DNA of 64,000 bases from Streptomyces camponoticapitis (GTDB taxonomy: Bacteria > Actinomycetota > Actinomycetes > Streptomycetales > Streptomycetaceae): contig NZ_BMMV01000008.1 in NCBI RefSeq assembly GCF_014646115.1, forward strand, positions 248,001 to 312,000. Direction: 5' to 3'. This document shows positions 1 to 8,040 of the stretch, in pieces. A model generated the notes under the pieces. The model was not told the origin of the DNA. It searched no databases and worked only from the letters and a program-made list of their open reading frames with translations. Each line of letters opens with the position of its first letter. Position 1 is the first letter of the stretch. Position numbers and translations under genes: made by a program.

Positions 1-1
1 C

Positions 2-574
2 CCCGAGCATGTCGCCGGGATCCACCTCACCTCCGCCATGGTCGGGGCGGACTTCGAGAAGCGGCCCGCGACGCCCGAGGAACAGGCCTACATCGACCAT
101 CTCAAGGCCTACGACGTCGGTGACCAGGGCTACAGCGAGATCATGTGCACCCGGCCGGACACGATCGCGGCGGCCCTGGCGGACTCCCCCGCCGGGCTGC
201 TGGCCTGGATCATCGACAAGTACCGGGACTGGAGCGACTGCGACGGCGATCTGGAGAGCCGCTGGGACAAGGACACGCTCCTGACGGTCGCCACCCTGTA
301 CTGGGTGACCGGGAGTATCGGAACGTCCTTCCGGCAGTACTACGACTACCCGCTCAACAAGCCGGTCCCGACGATCAATGTGCCGGCGGCTGTCACCCTG
401 AGCAATGAGCTCGCGTTCAAGGGGCTGCCCCGCAGCCTCACCGAACGGCTCTGCACCGACCTGCGGCACTGGAGCACGCCGGAACGCGGCGGGCATTTCA
501 TGTCGCACGAGGAGCCGGAACAGGTGGCGGACGAACTGCGTGCGTTCTTCAGGCCGTTGAGGTCCGCGAGCTGA
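2..574 (+). CDS. Epoxide hydrolase family alpha/beta hydrolase, 3' part only
   Basis: The frame is open at the left edge, so the gene starts before the window and only about 190 C-terminal residues are visible. The first visible stretch, PEHVAGIHLTS, resembles the segment after the nucleophile region in EHN-type (microsomal-like) epoxide hydrolases. Near the end, GGHFMSHEEPEQ holds the expected catalytic His (codon 494-496), 26 residues before the stop, in the usual Gly-Gly-His-Phe...Glu-Pro-Glu setting. In this family an Asp nucleophile, off-window here, opens epoxides through an ester intermediate. No signal or membrane segment is visible in this part. The natural substrate cannot be read from the sequence. 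Confidence 0.8.
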   Translation, partial: PEHVAGIHLTSAMVGADFEKRPATPEEQAYIDHLKAYDVGDQGYSEIMCTRPDTIAAALADSPAGLLAWIIDKYRDWSDCDGDLESRWDKDTLLTVATLYWVTGSIGTSFRQYYDYPLNKPVPTINVPAAVTLSNELAFKGLPRSLTERLCTDLRHWSTPERGGHFMSHEEPEQVADELRAFFRPLRSAS

Positions 575-874
575 TGTAGTCCCGAGGCGGGCGGGCGGGT
601 GGACGCGGGCCGGGAACGGTCGGCACCCGCCCGTCCGCCCACATGGTGACGAAGTCCGCGATCCGCCTGCCTGGGCCCGAACTCGGCCGGGACGGCGTCG
701 GTGATCCTGCTCGGCGTGCGCGAAGCGGTCACCGAGTGACGGCCGGAAGCGGAACTGTGCCCGGGGTTACGGAAGTTGATGCCGGGGCGCTTGAGCAGTA
801 CGGGCCCACCGTTCGTACGTAACGGCACACGTAACCCATCCGGCCGCCCCCGCGGCCGGGGACAGGAGCCCCAC
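575..874. other. Intergenic region of 300 bp, no supported gene
   Basis: This gap separates the epoxide hydrolase stop from the GTG of the secreted protein. Short open frames exist on both strands but none has a ribosome site or a recognisable product. The last 80 bp presumably carry the promoter of the downstream gene. No repeat or strong hairpin was noticed. Confidence 0.5.
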
Positions 875-1552
875 GTGTCGCGCAAGAAGTCGTTCAGCCC
901 GAAGAAGAAGATCGCCCTGCTCGTCGGCGCGGCCGCGCTGGTGGGAGGTACGGCGGTGGCGATGACCGGCACCAGCCAGGCCTCGGTGGAGTGCGACGGG
1001 CTGAACACCGCCCTCGGCAACAACCAGCGTTTCATCGACGGTCAGCGGGCCGCTCCGGACGCCCTGTCCGACGCGCGGATCGCCAACCGGCAGGACGTGA
1101 TCGAGGAGATCAAGCGGAAGCAGGCGGCGTCCGGGTGCGAGGTGGGCGCGAGCGACACGGGCGCGCCGCCTCCGGCGGAGGCGGCGCCGCCGGCCGGTGA
1201 CGAGGGCGCGGGCGAGGAGGCGGGCGCGGGTGCGGGTGCGGGCGAGGACACCGGCGCCGGGGAGGACGCGGGCGCCGGTGCGGGTGCGGGTGCCGGTCAG
1301 GTCGGTGAGGTCGTCTGTGCCGGGTCGACCGTCACACTGTCCGGCGAGGCGGGTGCCCCGGCGGCGTCGAGCAACGAGTTCCCGGTCGGCACCACGCTCA
1401 AGGTGACCAACCTCGACAACAACAAGTCCACCACCGTGCGGGTCACCGCACCGTCGGGCAGCTGTGCGCTGCTCAACGACGCGGCGTTCGAACAGGTCCG
1501 TGAGCCGGGCAAGTTCCTGATCCGCAACGCGCGGATCGAGCGCGTGGGCTGA
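875..1552 (+). CDS. Secreted protein with RlpA-like (double-psi beta-barrel-like) C-terminal domain
   Basis: The GTG at 875 is chosen because GGAG lies 7 nt upstream and the protein then begins with a basic stretch (SRKKSFSPKKK) and a hydrophobic core ending near ASVEC, a Sec signal peptide. The mature part has three sections: a small folded region (about residues 33-90), an Ala/Gly/Glu linker of repeated GAG-like units (about 95-145), and a C-terminal domain with FPVGTTLKVTNLDNNKST, which resembles RlpA/expansin-like double-psi beta-barrels. Such domains bind or cleave cell-wall glycans, but I do not see the complete catalytic set, so the enzyme activity is open. Length is 225 residues. It stands alone; the next gene is convergent. 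Confidence 0.75.
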   Translation: MSRKKSFSPKKKIALLVGAAALVGGTAVAMTGTSQASVECDGLNTALGNNQRFIDGQRAAPDALSDARIANRQDVIEEIKRKQAASGCEVGASDTGAPPPAEAAPPAGDEGAGEEAGAGAGAGEDTGAGEDAGAGAGAGAGQVGEVVCAGSTVTLSGEAGAPAASSNEFPVGTTLKVTNLDNNKSTTVRVTAPSGSCALLNDAAFEQVREPGKFLIRNARIERVG

Positions 1553-1603
1553 CCCCCGCCCCGGCAAGGACCCGGACGGCGCCGGGCCAGGGCCCGCAAC
1601 CGG

Positions 1604-2542
1604 TCAGGACCCGGTCAGCTGCTCCTCCGCGTCCGCGAGGATCTCCGTCAGCCGCAGGCCGAACCGCACGTCGCAGGCGTGCGGTTCGCCCGTGCGCGCC
1701 GCCGTGAGCAGGGCGCTGATCGCGTTGCCGAAGATGTCCACCGGGTCACCCCAGTCCTGGGGAAGCTCGACCGTGCCGTGCTCGCCCCTGAGCTCGAACC
1801 CCGTGCCCGCGCCCTTCACGGGGGAGCTCAGGCTCAGCGCCGCCGAACTGCTCACGCCCGACGTGTGCGTGAGCACCAGATGCGTGAGGTCGGGCTCGGT
1901 CCGTACCGCCGTCACGGCCGTCACATCGCCCAGTACCGGCAGCAGCGCGGAGAGCGCGTGGGGGCCGACGTCCCACAGGCCGCCCTTCTCGCGGCGCCAG
2001 GGCGAGTCCGCGTACGGGCTGTCGGTGCCCGCCGCGTACAGGGCGCCGAGCCAGTGGGCGCGTGCCGTGAACCAGCCGCCCAACGCCGCCTGTTCCTCGA
2101 CCCACCGGGCGGTCTCGGGGGCGAAGCGCAGCGTGCAGAAGACCAGTGAGGCGACTCCGGCGCGTTCGGCGGCGTCCGCCACGGCGCGTGCGCCGGGCAC
2201 GGTCGTCGCGACCGGCTTGTCCATGAGGAGGTGGCAGCCTGCCGCCGCCGCCCGCGCCGCGAGCGGCGCCTGGACGTCCGGCGGCAGGGCGAAGGCGACC
2301 GCGTCGCTCGCGGCGAGCAGCGCGTCGAGCCCGTCCAGGCCGCCCGCGCCCGAACCCCCCTCTCCGTCACCGCCGCCCGCGTACGCCTTGGTGTCGTGAG
2401 CGGCGGCGAGGGCGGCGGCGGCCTCGGGCCGCCGCCCCCAGACGCCGCTGAACTCGACATCCGGGTGGGCCGCGATGGCGGGGGCGTGCGTGCGCTCGGC
2501 CCAGGGGCCGGTGCCGAGAAGTGCGATGCGTAGCTGACTCAT
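1604..2542 (-). CDS. Gfo/Idh/MocA family NAD(P)-dependent oxidoreductase
   Basis: The protein has 312 residues. The N-terminal Rossmann fold shows GTGPWAERTHAPAI (glycines 10 and 12) for nucleotide binding. MDKPVATT (Asp-Lys-Pro 108-110) matches the EKP motif whose Lys takes part in catalysis and nicotinamide binding. The C-terminal alpha/beta half has GGLWDVGPHALS, typical of the substrate side. A Gly/Glu-rich insertion lies at about residues 56-70. Members oxidise or reduce sugars, inositols and related compounds; the substrate cannot be assigned. The start at 2542 puts the protein at family length; its Shine-Dalgarno is weak. The gene is divergent from the TROVE/vWA gene. Confidence 0.85.
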   Translation of the reverse strand: MSQLRIALLGTGPWAERTHAPAIAAHPDVEFSGVWGRRPEAAAALAAAHDTKAYAGGGDGEGGSGAGGLDGLDALLAASDAVAFALPPDVQAPLAARAAAAGCHLLMDKPVATTVPGARAVADAAERAGVASLVFCTLRFAPETARWVEEQAALGGWFTARAHWLGALYAAGTDSPYADSPWRREKGGLWDVGPHALSALLPVLGDVTAVTAVRTEPDLTHLVLTHTSGVSSSAALSLSSPVKGAGTGFELRGEHGTVELPQDWGDPVDIFGNAISALLTAARTGEPHACDVRFGLRLTEILADAEEQLTGS

Positions 2543-2759
2543 ATGGATCAGTGTGCCGCCCGCGCCCCGCGCCGCCCAGGGCGGGCCGGGAATTGGGTGG
2601 CGCGGTACGGGACCCCCGGTGCTACGTTTCGAGGGCCGGCCGCGGGCCTCCGGTGCGACTTCCGGGACTTGCCTCTGAAGCAATAATTTCGCTGTTCGTG
2701 CCCCCATGCCCCGGCCGGCTTCAGCATGTCCGAAGGACATGGGCACCGGGGGAGAGACC

Positions 2760-4247
2760 ATGACCGAGTCGGGGACCGACACCTGCTCCGACCTGATCGC
2801 GGCCGAGGACGTGCTCCTCTTCGTCAACGCCGCCGTCACGTCGACGGGCCAGCGCGAATTCCGCTCCGAGGCGTATCAGCAGCGGCTCTCGCTCGACTTC
2901 CTCCACGAGTACGTACGGGTCAACTACCGCAACGTGTACGCCGCTTCGCTCGCGCTCGACATCAACGACCACAACGCGGCGCGCGTCGTGGAGCAGTTGC
3001 TGCGGACCGCCGGCGAGGCGGGCGCGGACCAGAAGCGTACGGAGGGCCGGCTGATCGCCGCCCGGCTGGCGCTGCTGCCGCCGCAGCGGGTCTACCGCCT
3101 CTTCCGCGCGCTGCGCGCCGCGAAGGTCGGCAACCGCCGTACCCGCGCGATCCTGCGCGAGTGGCTGGCGGCCCGGCCGGACTTGGGGCACGACGCGGTG
3201 AAGTACCGCGCCGGGCTGAAGACGGCGGCACGTCACTTCCATCTGCCGCTGCGGACGGCCACCGGTTCCGCCCCGGCGGCGGGCGAGCTGGGCGACTTCC
3301 TCTTCAAGCCGGGCGTGCGCCCGCGCTACGAGCACCGGTTGCTCGACGCGTACCGACGGGCCCACCACGAGCAGGGCGCCATCTACGAACTGCCGTTCAC
3401 CGTCGCCGAGGGGTTCGCGGCGAAGCACGGCGTCGAGCGCTCGGCGTTCGTGGAGCGGATCACACCCCGGATGACCCGGCTCGAACGGCTGCGCACACAG
3501 CGCGAGGCGGGTGCGGACGCCGAGGGCGCCCCCGAGCGGACGGATCTCTCCGCCATGCCGCTGACGAGGCTCGCGCTGTACACCCTGTCGCTGACGATCG
3601 AGGAGCGGGTGCGCCGGCGCGCGGAGCTGACGCACGCGCTGCGCACGTCGGCGCGCCGGGTCGCGGGGCCGTACGCCGGGACGTGGGGGCGGGTCGCCGC
3701 CGTACTGGACGACAGTTACTCCGCGTCCGGCTCCGGCGAGAAGCGCCGGCGTCCGCTCGCTGTCGCCCTCGGCGGGCACTTCCTGCTGGAGGCGCTCGCG
3801 GCGCCGGGGTCGTACGGCGCGTGGTGGACCTCGGGGCGCACGGACCCGCTTCTCGTCCGCCCCTTCGGTCCGACACCGCTGGGGATGCGGGTCGTCGACG
3901 CGCTGGAGTACGCCCCCGAGCGGCTCGTCCTCGTCTCGGACGGCTGGGACAACGCGCCTCCGGGGCTGGCGGGCGAGGTGCTGCGGGTGTGGCGTACGCG
4001 GCTCGACCGGGAGCGGCGTACGACGGTGGTCCATCTCAATCCCGTGTACGACGCGGACGGCTTCGACGTGCGCCGGCTGGCGGCGAGTGTGCCGACGGCG
4101 GGGATCCGGGACGCGGAGGATCTGCCGGCCCTGGTGGAGATCGCGCAGTTCGCGGAGGGGCGTACGGGGCTGGCCGAGCTCCAGGCGTATCTGGACCGGC
4201 GGATCGAGAGCTTTCTGCACGAGTACGAGGGGGGAAGGGCGACGTGA
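2760..4247 (+). CDS. Ro60-like protein: TROVE-like helical domain plus vWA domain with MIDAS
   Basis: The protein has 495 residues; ATG 2760 follows GGGGGAGAG. Residues about 25-190 are helical and include NRRTRAILREWL and DAVKYRAGLKTAARHFHLP, which recall the TROVE signature of Ro60/Rsr (AVKYR...W..RDLLRL). The C-terminal half is a von Willebrand A fold. VAAVLDDSYSASG gives a DxSxS MIDAS motif (Asp317, Ser319, Ser321) and LVSDGWDN a second metal ligand (Asp394). Ro-type proteins bind misfolded RNA and Y RNAs; bacterial forms work with RNA nucleases or repair ligases. The stop overlaps the next start by 4 bp (GTGA), so the two products are coupled. The TROVE assignment is by eye and divergent; the vWA part is firmer. 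Confidence 0.65.
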   Translation: MTESGTDTCSDLIAAEDVLLFVNAAVTSTGQREFRSEAYQQRLSLDFLHEYVRVNYRNVYAASLALDINDHNAARVVEQLLRTAGEAGADQKRTEGRLIAARLALLPPQRVYRLFRALRAAKVGNRRTRAILREWLAARPDLGHDAVKYRAGLKTAARHFHLPLRTATGSAPAAGELGDFLFKPGVRPRYEHRLLDAYRRAHHEQGAIYELPFTVAEGFAAKHGVERSAFVERITPRMTRLERLRTQREAGADAEGAPERTDLSAMPLTRLALYTLSLTIEERVRRRAELTHALRTSARRVAGPYAGTWGRVAAVLDDSYSASGSGEKRRRPLAVALGGHFLLEALAAPGSYGAWWTSGRTDPLLVRPFGPTPLGMRVVDALEYAPERLVLVSDGWDNAPPGLAGEVLRVWRTRLDRERRTTVVHLNPVYDADGFDVRRLAASVPTAGIRDAEDLPALVEIAQFAEGRTGLAELQAYLDRRIESFLHEYEGGRAT

Positions 4248-5395
4248 CGGGGCTCGACTTCACCGGGCTGACGACGCGCCCGGCGCAGGTGTGGGGCGGC
4301 GTGCGGCTGGTACCGCTGGTGCGCGAGGAGCCGGTGCAGGGGCTCCGGCTGCACCGGGAGGTGTACGACCGGTTCGGAGAGGTGCTGGTCTCGCCGGGCA
4401 CGAGCTATGTGTCGTACATCCCGCACGGCCTCGTCGCGGACTGGTCCGGCGCGGGTCCGGCGGAGAACGGGACGGGCGGCGGGCAGTCGGCCGCGTACGG
4501 AACGCAGCTGAACACCGCACACCCCACGGCGATGGCCGTCGACCAGCATCACCGCATGGTCAAGCGGCGCCCGTCGAGGAGGAAGGGCGGCCGGCGGCCC
4601 GGCGCTGTCGCGCGCTGCCGGTTCCTGCCGCTGCATCTGGCCATGGAGGGGTATCTGGCGCTGCACTTCGGCGGGCCGACGATCGCCTGGCACCAGTGGT
4701 CGCAGGAGGCGGTGCGCCAGGGCCTCTCGCCCCGTTCCGAGTCCGCCTACCTGGGGCTCGACGTGTACGGGCTGGCCGACGCGCTGCGGGTCTTCGAGAT
4801 CCATCCGGGGCAGTGCGGGGTGATGGTGTACGTCGCGGACGCGCTCGCCGCCGCGTTCGTGGTGCCGCACCCGGACGACTACCGGGCTCTGCACCCGACG
4901 CTGCTCCAGGACATGTACGGGGAGTTGATCTACCAGTACGGCTACTTCGGCGGCCCCGTACCGGACTTCGAGGCGCGCCTCGGGGACGGGCGGTACATCG
5001 CGACGCTCGCCGATCTGCGGGCGGCGGCGCGTGCGCAGGAGCGGGCGTGGAGCGAGTCGCACGACACGGTGATGGCGCGTGGACTGCTCGGCACGTCGTA
5101 CTCGTTCGAGCGCGTCTACCGCATGGGCTCCTTCGACCTGCACCGCTTCCTGCCGCCGTTCCGTGTCGGTTCCGACGAGCAGCACATCGGCGAGCTGATC
5201 ACGGACCACAAGGGGCGTACGGCGTACCTGAAGACGTTCCGGCTGTCTCCGGCACAGATCAGGCGGGGGCATCTGCTGAACAGCCTGGCGGACAACGACT
5301 GGCATCTGGCGCGGACGGCGGACCGGTTGGGCACGACGTCGGAGGAGATCGTGCGCCGGATCCACGCGGCGGGCTTCGGGACGCTGCTGCGGTGA
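4244..5395 (+). CDS. ARPP-like conserved protein with C-terminal Fis-type helix-turn-helix, partner of the TROVE/vWA protein
   Basis: GTG 4244 overlaps the upstream stop (GTGA), giving 383 residues that start MTGLDFTGLTTRPAQVWGG. I recall this opening from Streptomyces proteins labelled ARPP-2 (associated with ADP-ribosylglycohydrolase and rhodanese-phosphatase genes), but could not check it. The body (about 5-330) is a mixed alpha/beta protein without a catalytic motif I can name; a basic patch KRRPSRRKGGRR lies near residue 110. The last 40 residues (LLNSLADNDWHLARTADRLG...EEIVRRIHAAGFG) have the spacing of a Fis/NtrC-type HTH, suggesting nucleic-acid binding. Coupling to a Ro-like protein suggests a shared RNA or stress role. 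The function is unknown. Confidence 0.7.
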   Translation: MTGLDFTGLTTRPAQVWGGVRLVPLVREEPVQGLRLHREVYDRFGEVLVSPGTSYVSYIPHGLVADWSGAGPAENGTGGGQSAAYGTQLNTAHPTAMAVDQHHRMVKRRPSRRKGGRRPGAVARCRFLPLHLAMEGYLALHFGGPTIAWHQWSQEAVRQGLSPRSESAYLGLDVYGLADALRVFEIHPGQCGVMVYVADALAAAFVVPHPDDYRALHPTLLQDMYGELIYQYGYFGGPVPDFEARLGDGRYIATLADLRAAARAQERAWSESHDTVMARGLLGTSYSFERVYRMGSFDLHRFLPPFRVGSDEQHIGELITDHKGRTAYLKTFRLSPAQIRRGHLLNSLADNDWHLARTADRLGTTSEEIVRRIHAAGFGTLLR

Positions 5396-5624
5396 CGTGA
5401 GGGCGCGGGACACCGGACCGGGTGGCCTGTGACCGGGCCGAGCCGACACCGCCGGACCGGAGGGCCCCCGTCTGTCAGAAGGAGTCCGCCGTGGTGAGGC
5501 TCCGGTCAGTTGATCATGGGGACGGGATTGGCGGGACTGTCCCTGTGGTGCGGGGTGGTGGCTCGTCGTATCGCGCCTTGAAAGGGACCTCCTGTTGCGG
5601 GCCCGTGTCTGCTTCAATGAGGGC
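5396..5624. other. Intergenic region upstream of the leader-like ORF
   Basis: This 229-bp gap holds no gene I can support. A GTG at 5491 preceded by AAGGAG opens a 95-codon frame, but its composition is not coding-like and it overlaps the better small ORF at 5625. The gap is also where a Y-RNA-like transcript linked to the upstream Ro-like gene could lie; no convincing fold was identified by eye. Confidence 0.4.
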
Positions 5625-5744
5625 ATGGCCAGACTTCAGCACGACGCATCAGGTCTCATCGACCTTGAGCCGTTCTGGCCGTCCCGGCAGCATCATGACT
5701 TCGACCGGGTGTGTTGCCGCGCGAGGAACGCGTCGGCCCTCTAA
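5625..5744 (+). CDS. 39-residue leader-like peptide with Cys-Cys pair upstream of the winged-helix gene
   Basis: ATG 5625 to TAA 5744, with GAGGG just upstream. The peptide is 39 residues, starts MARLQHDASGL and ends with WPSRQHHDFDRVCC followed by RARNASAL. The order Arg-x-His-x-Asp...Arg then Cys near the C-terminus resembles the short leader peptides (R-x-HVDL-x-R...C) found ahead of sulfur-assimilation and cysteine genes in Streptomyces. The two adjacent Cys codons (TGT TGC) would suit cysteine-responsive attenuation as described for mycobacterial leaders. It ends 91 bp before the winged-helix gene. Both the coding status and the sensing role are inferences. Confidence 0.5.
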   Translation: MARLQHDASGLIDLEPFWPSRQHHDFDRVCCRARNASAL

Positions 5745-5835
5745 AGCCTGCTCCCAGGTCTTCGGCCGTCGCGAATGACGTACGTCCCGTCCTGTCGACT
5801 CGACGACAACCTTCGCGCGAAAGAGCTGACCCCTC

Positions 5836-6396
5836 ATGGCGAACTCCCGCCCTTTCTCCCCCGCCGCCACCCCGTATCCCTCCGGCCGGACCCGACTGCG
5901 AGCCGTCGACCGTGACGAGGTCGTGCCGCCACCGGCGGCCGACGTGCCCGGGCCGCTCGTGGATCTCCTGCCTCCCGGGTCCACCTGGCTGCCCGCCCCG
6001 GCGCACACTCTGCCGACGTTGCCGGGCAGGCCGCCGATGGTCGGGTATCTCGTCCTCGTACCGGTCGATCAGCATCCCCCCGCACCCGCCCCCGCTCCCG
6101 GCGGGGTCACCGAGGCGGGGCCGGTGCGGATCGACTCGCACGAGCGGACCGCCGAGGTCGACGGGCGGTTCCTGGAGCTGACGTATCTGGAGTTCGAGCT
6201 GCTCGCCCATCTCGTGGCGCACCCGCACCGCGTACACACCCGCGACCAGTTGGTGACCACCGTCTGGGGTTACGGGCACGTGGGCGACGGCCGGACCGTG
6301 GACGTGCATGTGGCCCGGCTGCGCCGCAAGCTCGGCGCCGAGCACCGGCAGACGATCCGGACGATCCGGCGGGTCGGTTACAAGTACGTCCCGTAG
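5836..6396 (+). CDS. OmpR/PhoB-type winged-helix DNA-binding protein lacking a receiver domain
   Basis: The protein has 186 residues. Residues 1-90 are Pro-rich and contain PGSTWLPAPAHTLPTLPG and a short hydrophobic stretch (PMVGYLVLVP); they do not form a receiver domain, and no phospho-Asp context is seen. Residues 96-185 are a complete winged helix: LTYLEFELLAHLVAHPHRVH, then RTVDVHVARLRRKLG (recognition helix) and IRTIRRVGYKYVP (wing). It is therefore a response-regulator-type DNA binder controlled by something other than phosphorylation. The start site has only a weak ribosome site (GAGCTGACC). The Cys-Cys leader-like ORF upstream may set its expression. It converges on the PepSY gene across a strong hairpin. 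Confidence 0.85.
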   Translation: MANSRPFSPAATPYPSGRTRLRAVDRDEVVPPPAADVPGPLVDLLPPGSTWLPAPAHTLPTLPGRPPMVGYLVLVPVDQHPPAPAPAPGGVTEAGPVRIDSHERTAEVDGRFLELTYLEFELLAHLVAHPHRVHTRDQLVTTVWGYGHVGDGRTVDVHVARLRRKLGAEHRQTIRTIRRVGYKYVP

Positions 6397-6415
6397 CCGG
6401 TTCCGTCATACGTGT

Positions 6416-6446
6416 GGGCCCCCGCCGGGCGTACCGGCGGGGGCCC
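6416..6446. terminator. Bidirectional terminator hairpin
   Basis: A perfect 13-bp stem (GGGCCCCCGCCGG with CCGGCGGGGGCCC) and a 5-nt loop sit between the convergent winged-helix and PepSY genes, 19 bp past the first stop. It can serve both strands. Confidence 0.85.
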
Positions 6447-6458
6447 TGCACGTGCGCC

Positions 6459-7985
6459 TTACGCGGTCGCCCCGGCCCGAGCCCGCGCCCGGGCCCGAGC
6501 CACCGCGCCCAGCACGGCGTCCAGGATCAGGAACGCCACCAGGGTGATACCGAGCAGCGGTACGAACCAGCCGACCAGCGCCGCCACGGCGATCAGCGGC
6601 AGCAGCACGGACAGCGGCACCTTCCGCCATGCCCCGCGCGGCATCGGCTTGCCCACGCCCAGCTTCCGGTCCTGGGTGGGCCGGCGCTGCCACCACATGC
6701 GGTAGCCCCACACGATGATCAGGATCAGTGAGAGGGCGAGGGCGGCGAGGAGCAGCTGGTTGACGAGGCCGAACGTGAGGCCCATGTGGGCGTCGATACC
6801 GAACCGGGTGAGCTGGGCGAGCAACGGGTAGTCGGCGAAGCGCAGTTCGTCGAGGATCAGTCCGGTGCCGGGGTCGACCGAGACCGAGTCCAGCCGGACC
6901 GGGAACTGGTTGTCCCGCTGGGCGACGACGTACGCCGTCCCCTCGGCCGGCGGCTTCACGCTCACCGGGCCGTCGAGCCCGGCCTGGCGCGCGGCGGTCA
7001 GGGCGTTGTCGATGCCGATGTCCATGCCCTCGTGGTCACCGCCGGGCCCGCTGTCGCCCCCGTGTCCTTCGTGTCCCTCGTGCGCACCGGAGCCGGCCCC
7101 CGCGCCCGCGCCGCTCTTCAGTTCGGCCGAGACGACGGGGGTGGCGCCGCCCAACTGGTCCTGTACGGCGCCGATGTTGGCGCCCGCGTACGTCGACCAG
7201 GTCAGGCCCGTCGCGGAGAGCAGCAGGAACCCGGTGGCCGCCCACATGCCGAGCGAGCCGTGCCGGCTGAGCGTTCCGCGGCGGCCGGTGGCCCCGCGTT
7301 CGGGCCGGAGCAGGGCGCGCTTCGAGGTCCTTCTGCGGCCGATCCACAGCAGCAGCCCGCCGAGCGCGACGACCCACAGCCAGCTGGCGGCGGCCTCGCT
7401 GTAGATACGGCCCGGTTCGCCGAGGTGCAGATGGCGGTGGAGTTCGGAGAGCCAGGTGCGCAGCGGAAGGGCTCCGGAGGAGCCGTAACTGTCCAGCTCA
7501 CCGCGTATCTGGGCCGTGTGCGGATCGACGAACACGGCAAGCGACTTGCTCTCCTCGCTGTCCGGCATCGTCATCAGGACCCGGGTGGACTCCTCGTCGT
7601 CGGACGAGGGCCAGACGGCGGTGACCTTGCCGTCCGGGTGCTCGGCGCGTGCCGCGTCCACCTGCGGGGAGAGCATGGCCGTACGGTCGCTGTCCGGGGA
7701 GCTCAGCTCCTGGCGGTAGACGATCTTCTCGGCCTGGTACGAGAGGGAGTAGAGCAGCCCCGTGGTGGCGGCGATCAGCAGGAGCGGGGCGATCAGCAGG
7801 CCCGCGTAGAAATGGAGCCGCAGGACGAGCGGGCGCACCGCGCCCCAGGTGGTGGTCGGGGCGGCGGCCGGCTTCCTGTCCGCCTTCTTGGCGGTCTTCG
7901 CGCCTGCCTCGGCGCTTGCCTTCTTCTTCGTCGTGGGACCGGTGCGCGCGGTGTCGGCGCCCTGTACGGGGTCGTCAATGGCCAT
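6459..7985 (-). CDS. PepSY-associated transmembrane protein (PiuB-like), with His-rich insertion
   Basis: The protein has 508 residues; ATG 7985 follows AGGA. A basic Lys/Ala-rich cytoplasmic N-terminus is followed by a first membrane segment (about residues 57-80, LRLHFYAGLLIAPLLLIAATTGLLYSL), an extracytoplasmic PepSY-like region, a second segment (WLWVVALGGLLLWIG), a third (GMWAATGFLLLSATGLTWS), another external region, and further C-terminal helices. HxH pairs on helices (LSELHRHLHLGEP) are typical of this family, implicated in iron-siderophore or copper handling. The external loop has GAHEGHEGHGGDSG and GGDHEGMD, a likely metal-binding insertion. The C-terminus ends in an Ala-Arg repeat. 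It lies just downstream of the membrane protein gene ending at 8041, so the two probably form an operon. Confidence 0.85.
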   Translation of the reverse strand: MAIDDPVQGADTARTGPTTKKKASAEAGAKTAKKADRKPAAAPTTTWGAVRPLVLRLHFYAGLLIAPLLLIAATTGLLYSLSYQAEKIVYRQELSSPDSDRTAMLSPQVDAARAEHPDGKVTAVWPSSDDEESTRVLMTMPDSEESKSLAVFVDPHTAQIRGELDSYGSSGALPLRTWLSELHRHLHLGEPGRIYSEAAASWLWVVALGGLLLWIGRRRTSKRALLRPERGATGRRGTLSRHGSLGMWAATGFLLLSATGLTWSTYAGANIGAVQDQLGGATPVVSAELKSGAGAGAGSGAHEGHEGHGGDSGPGGDHEGMDIGIDNALTAARQAGLDGPVSVKPPAEGTAYVVAQRDNQFPVRLDSVSVDPGTGLILDELRFADYPLLAQLTRFGIDAHMGLTFGLVNQLLLAALALSLILIIVWGYRMWWQRRPTQDRKLGVGKPMPRGAWRKVPLSVLLPLIAVAALVGWFVPLLGITLVAFLILDAVLGAVARARARARAGATA

Positions 7986-8040
7986 GACTGTCCTAGGAGT
8001 TGGCGTGGCACGGGGAATCGGCCCCCGGGCCCCGCCCAGG

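Noticed and set aside
620..745. Possible remnant of a TetR-like C-terminus on the minus strand
   Set aside because: The similarity is only a few residues and requires frame changes; not distinguishable from random high-GC translation.
5422..5778. 118-codon open frame before the winged-helix gene
   Set aside because: Despite AAGGAG before an internal GTG, codon usage is poor, and the 39-residue ORF in another phase fits a known leader pattern better.
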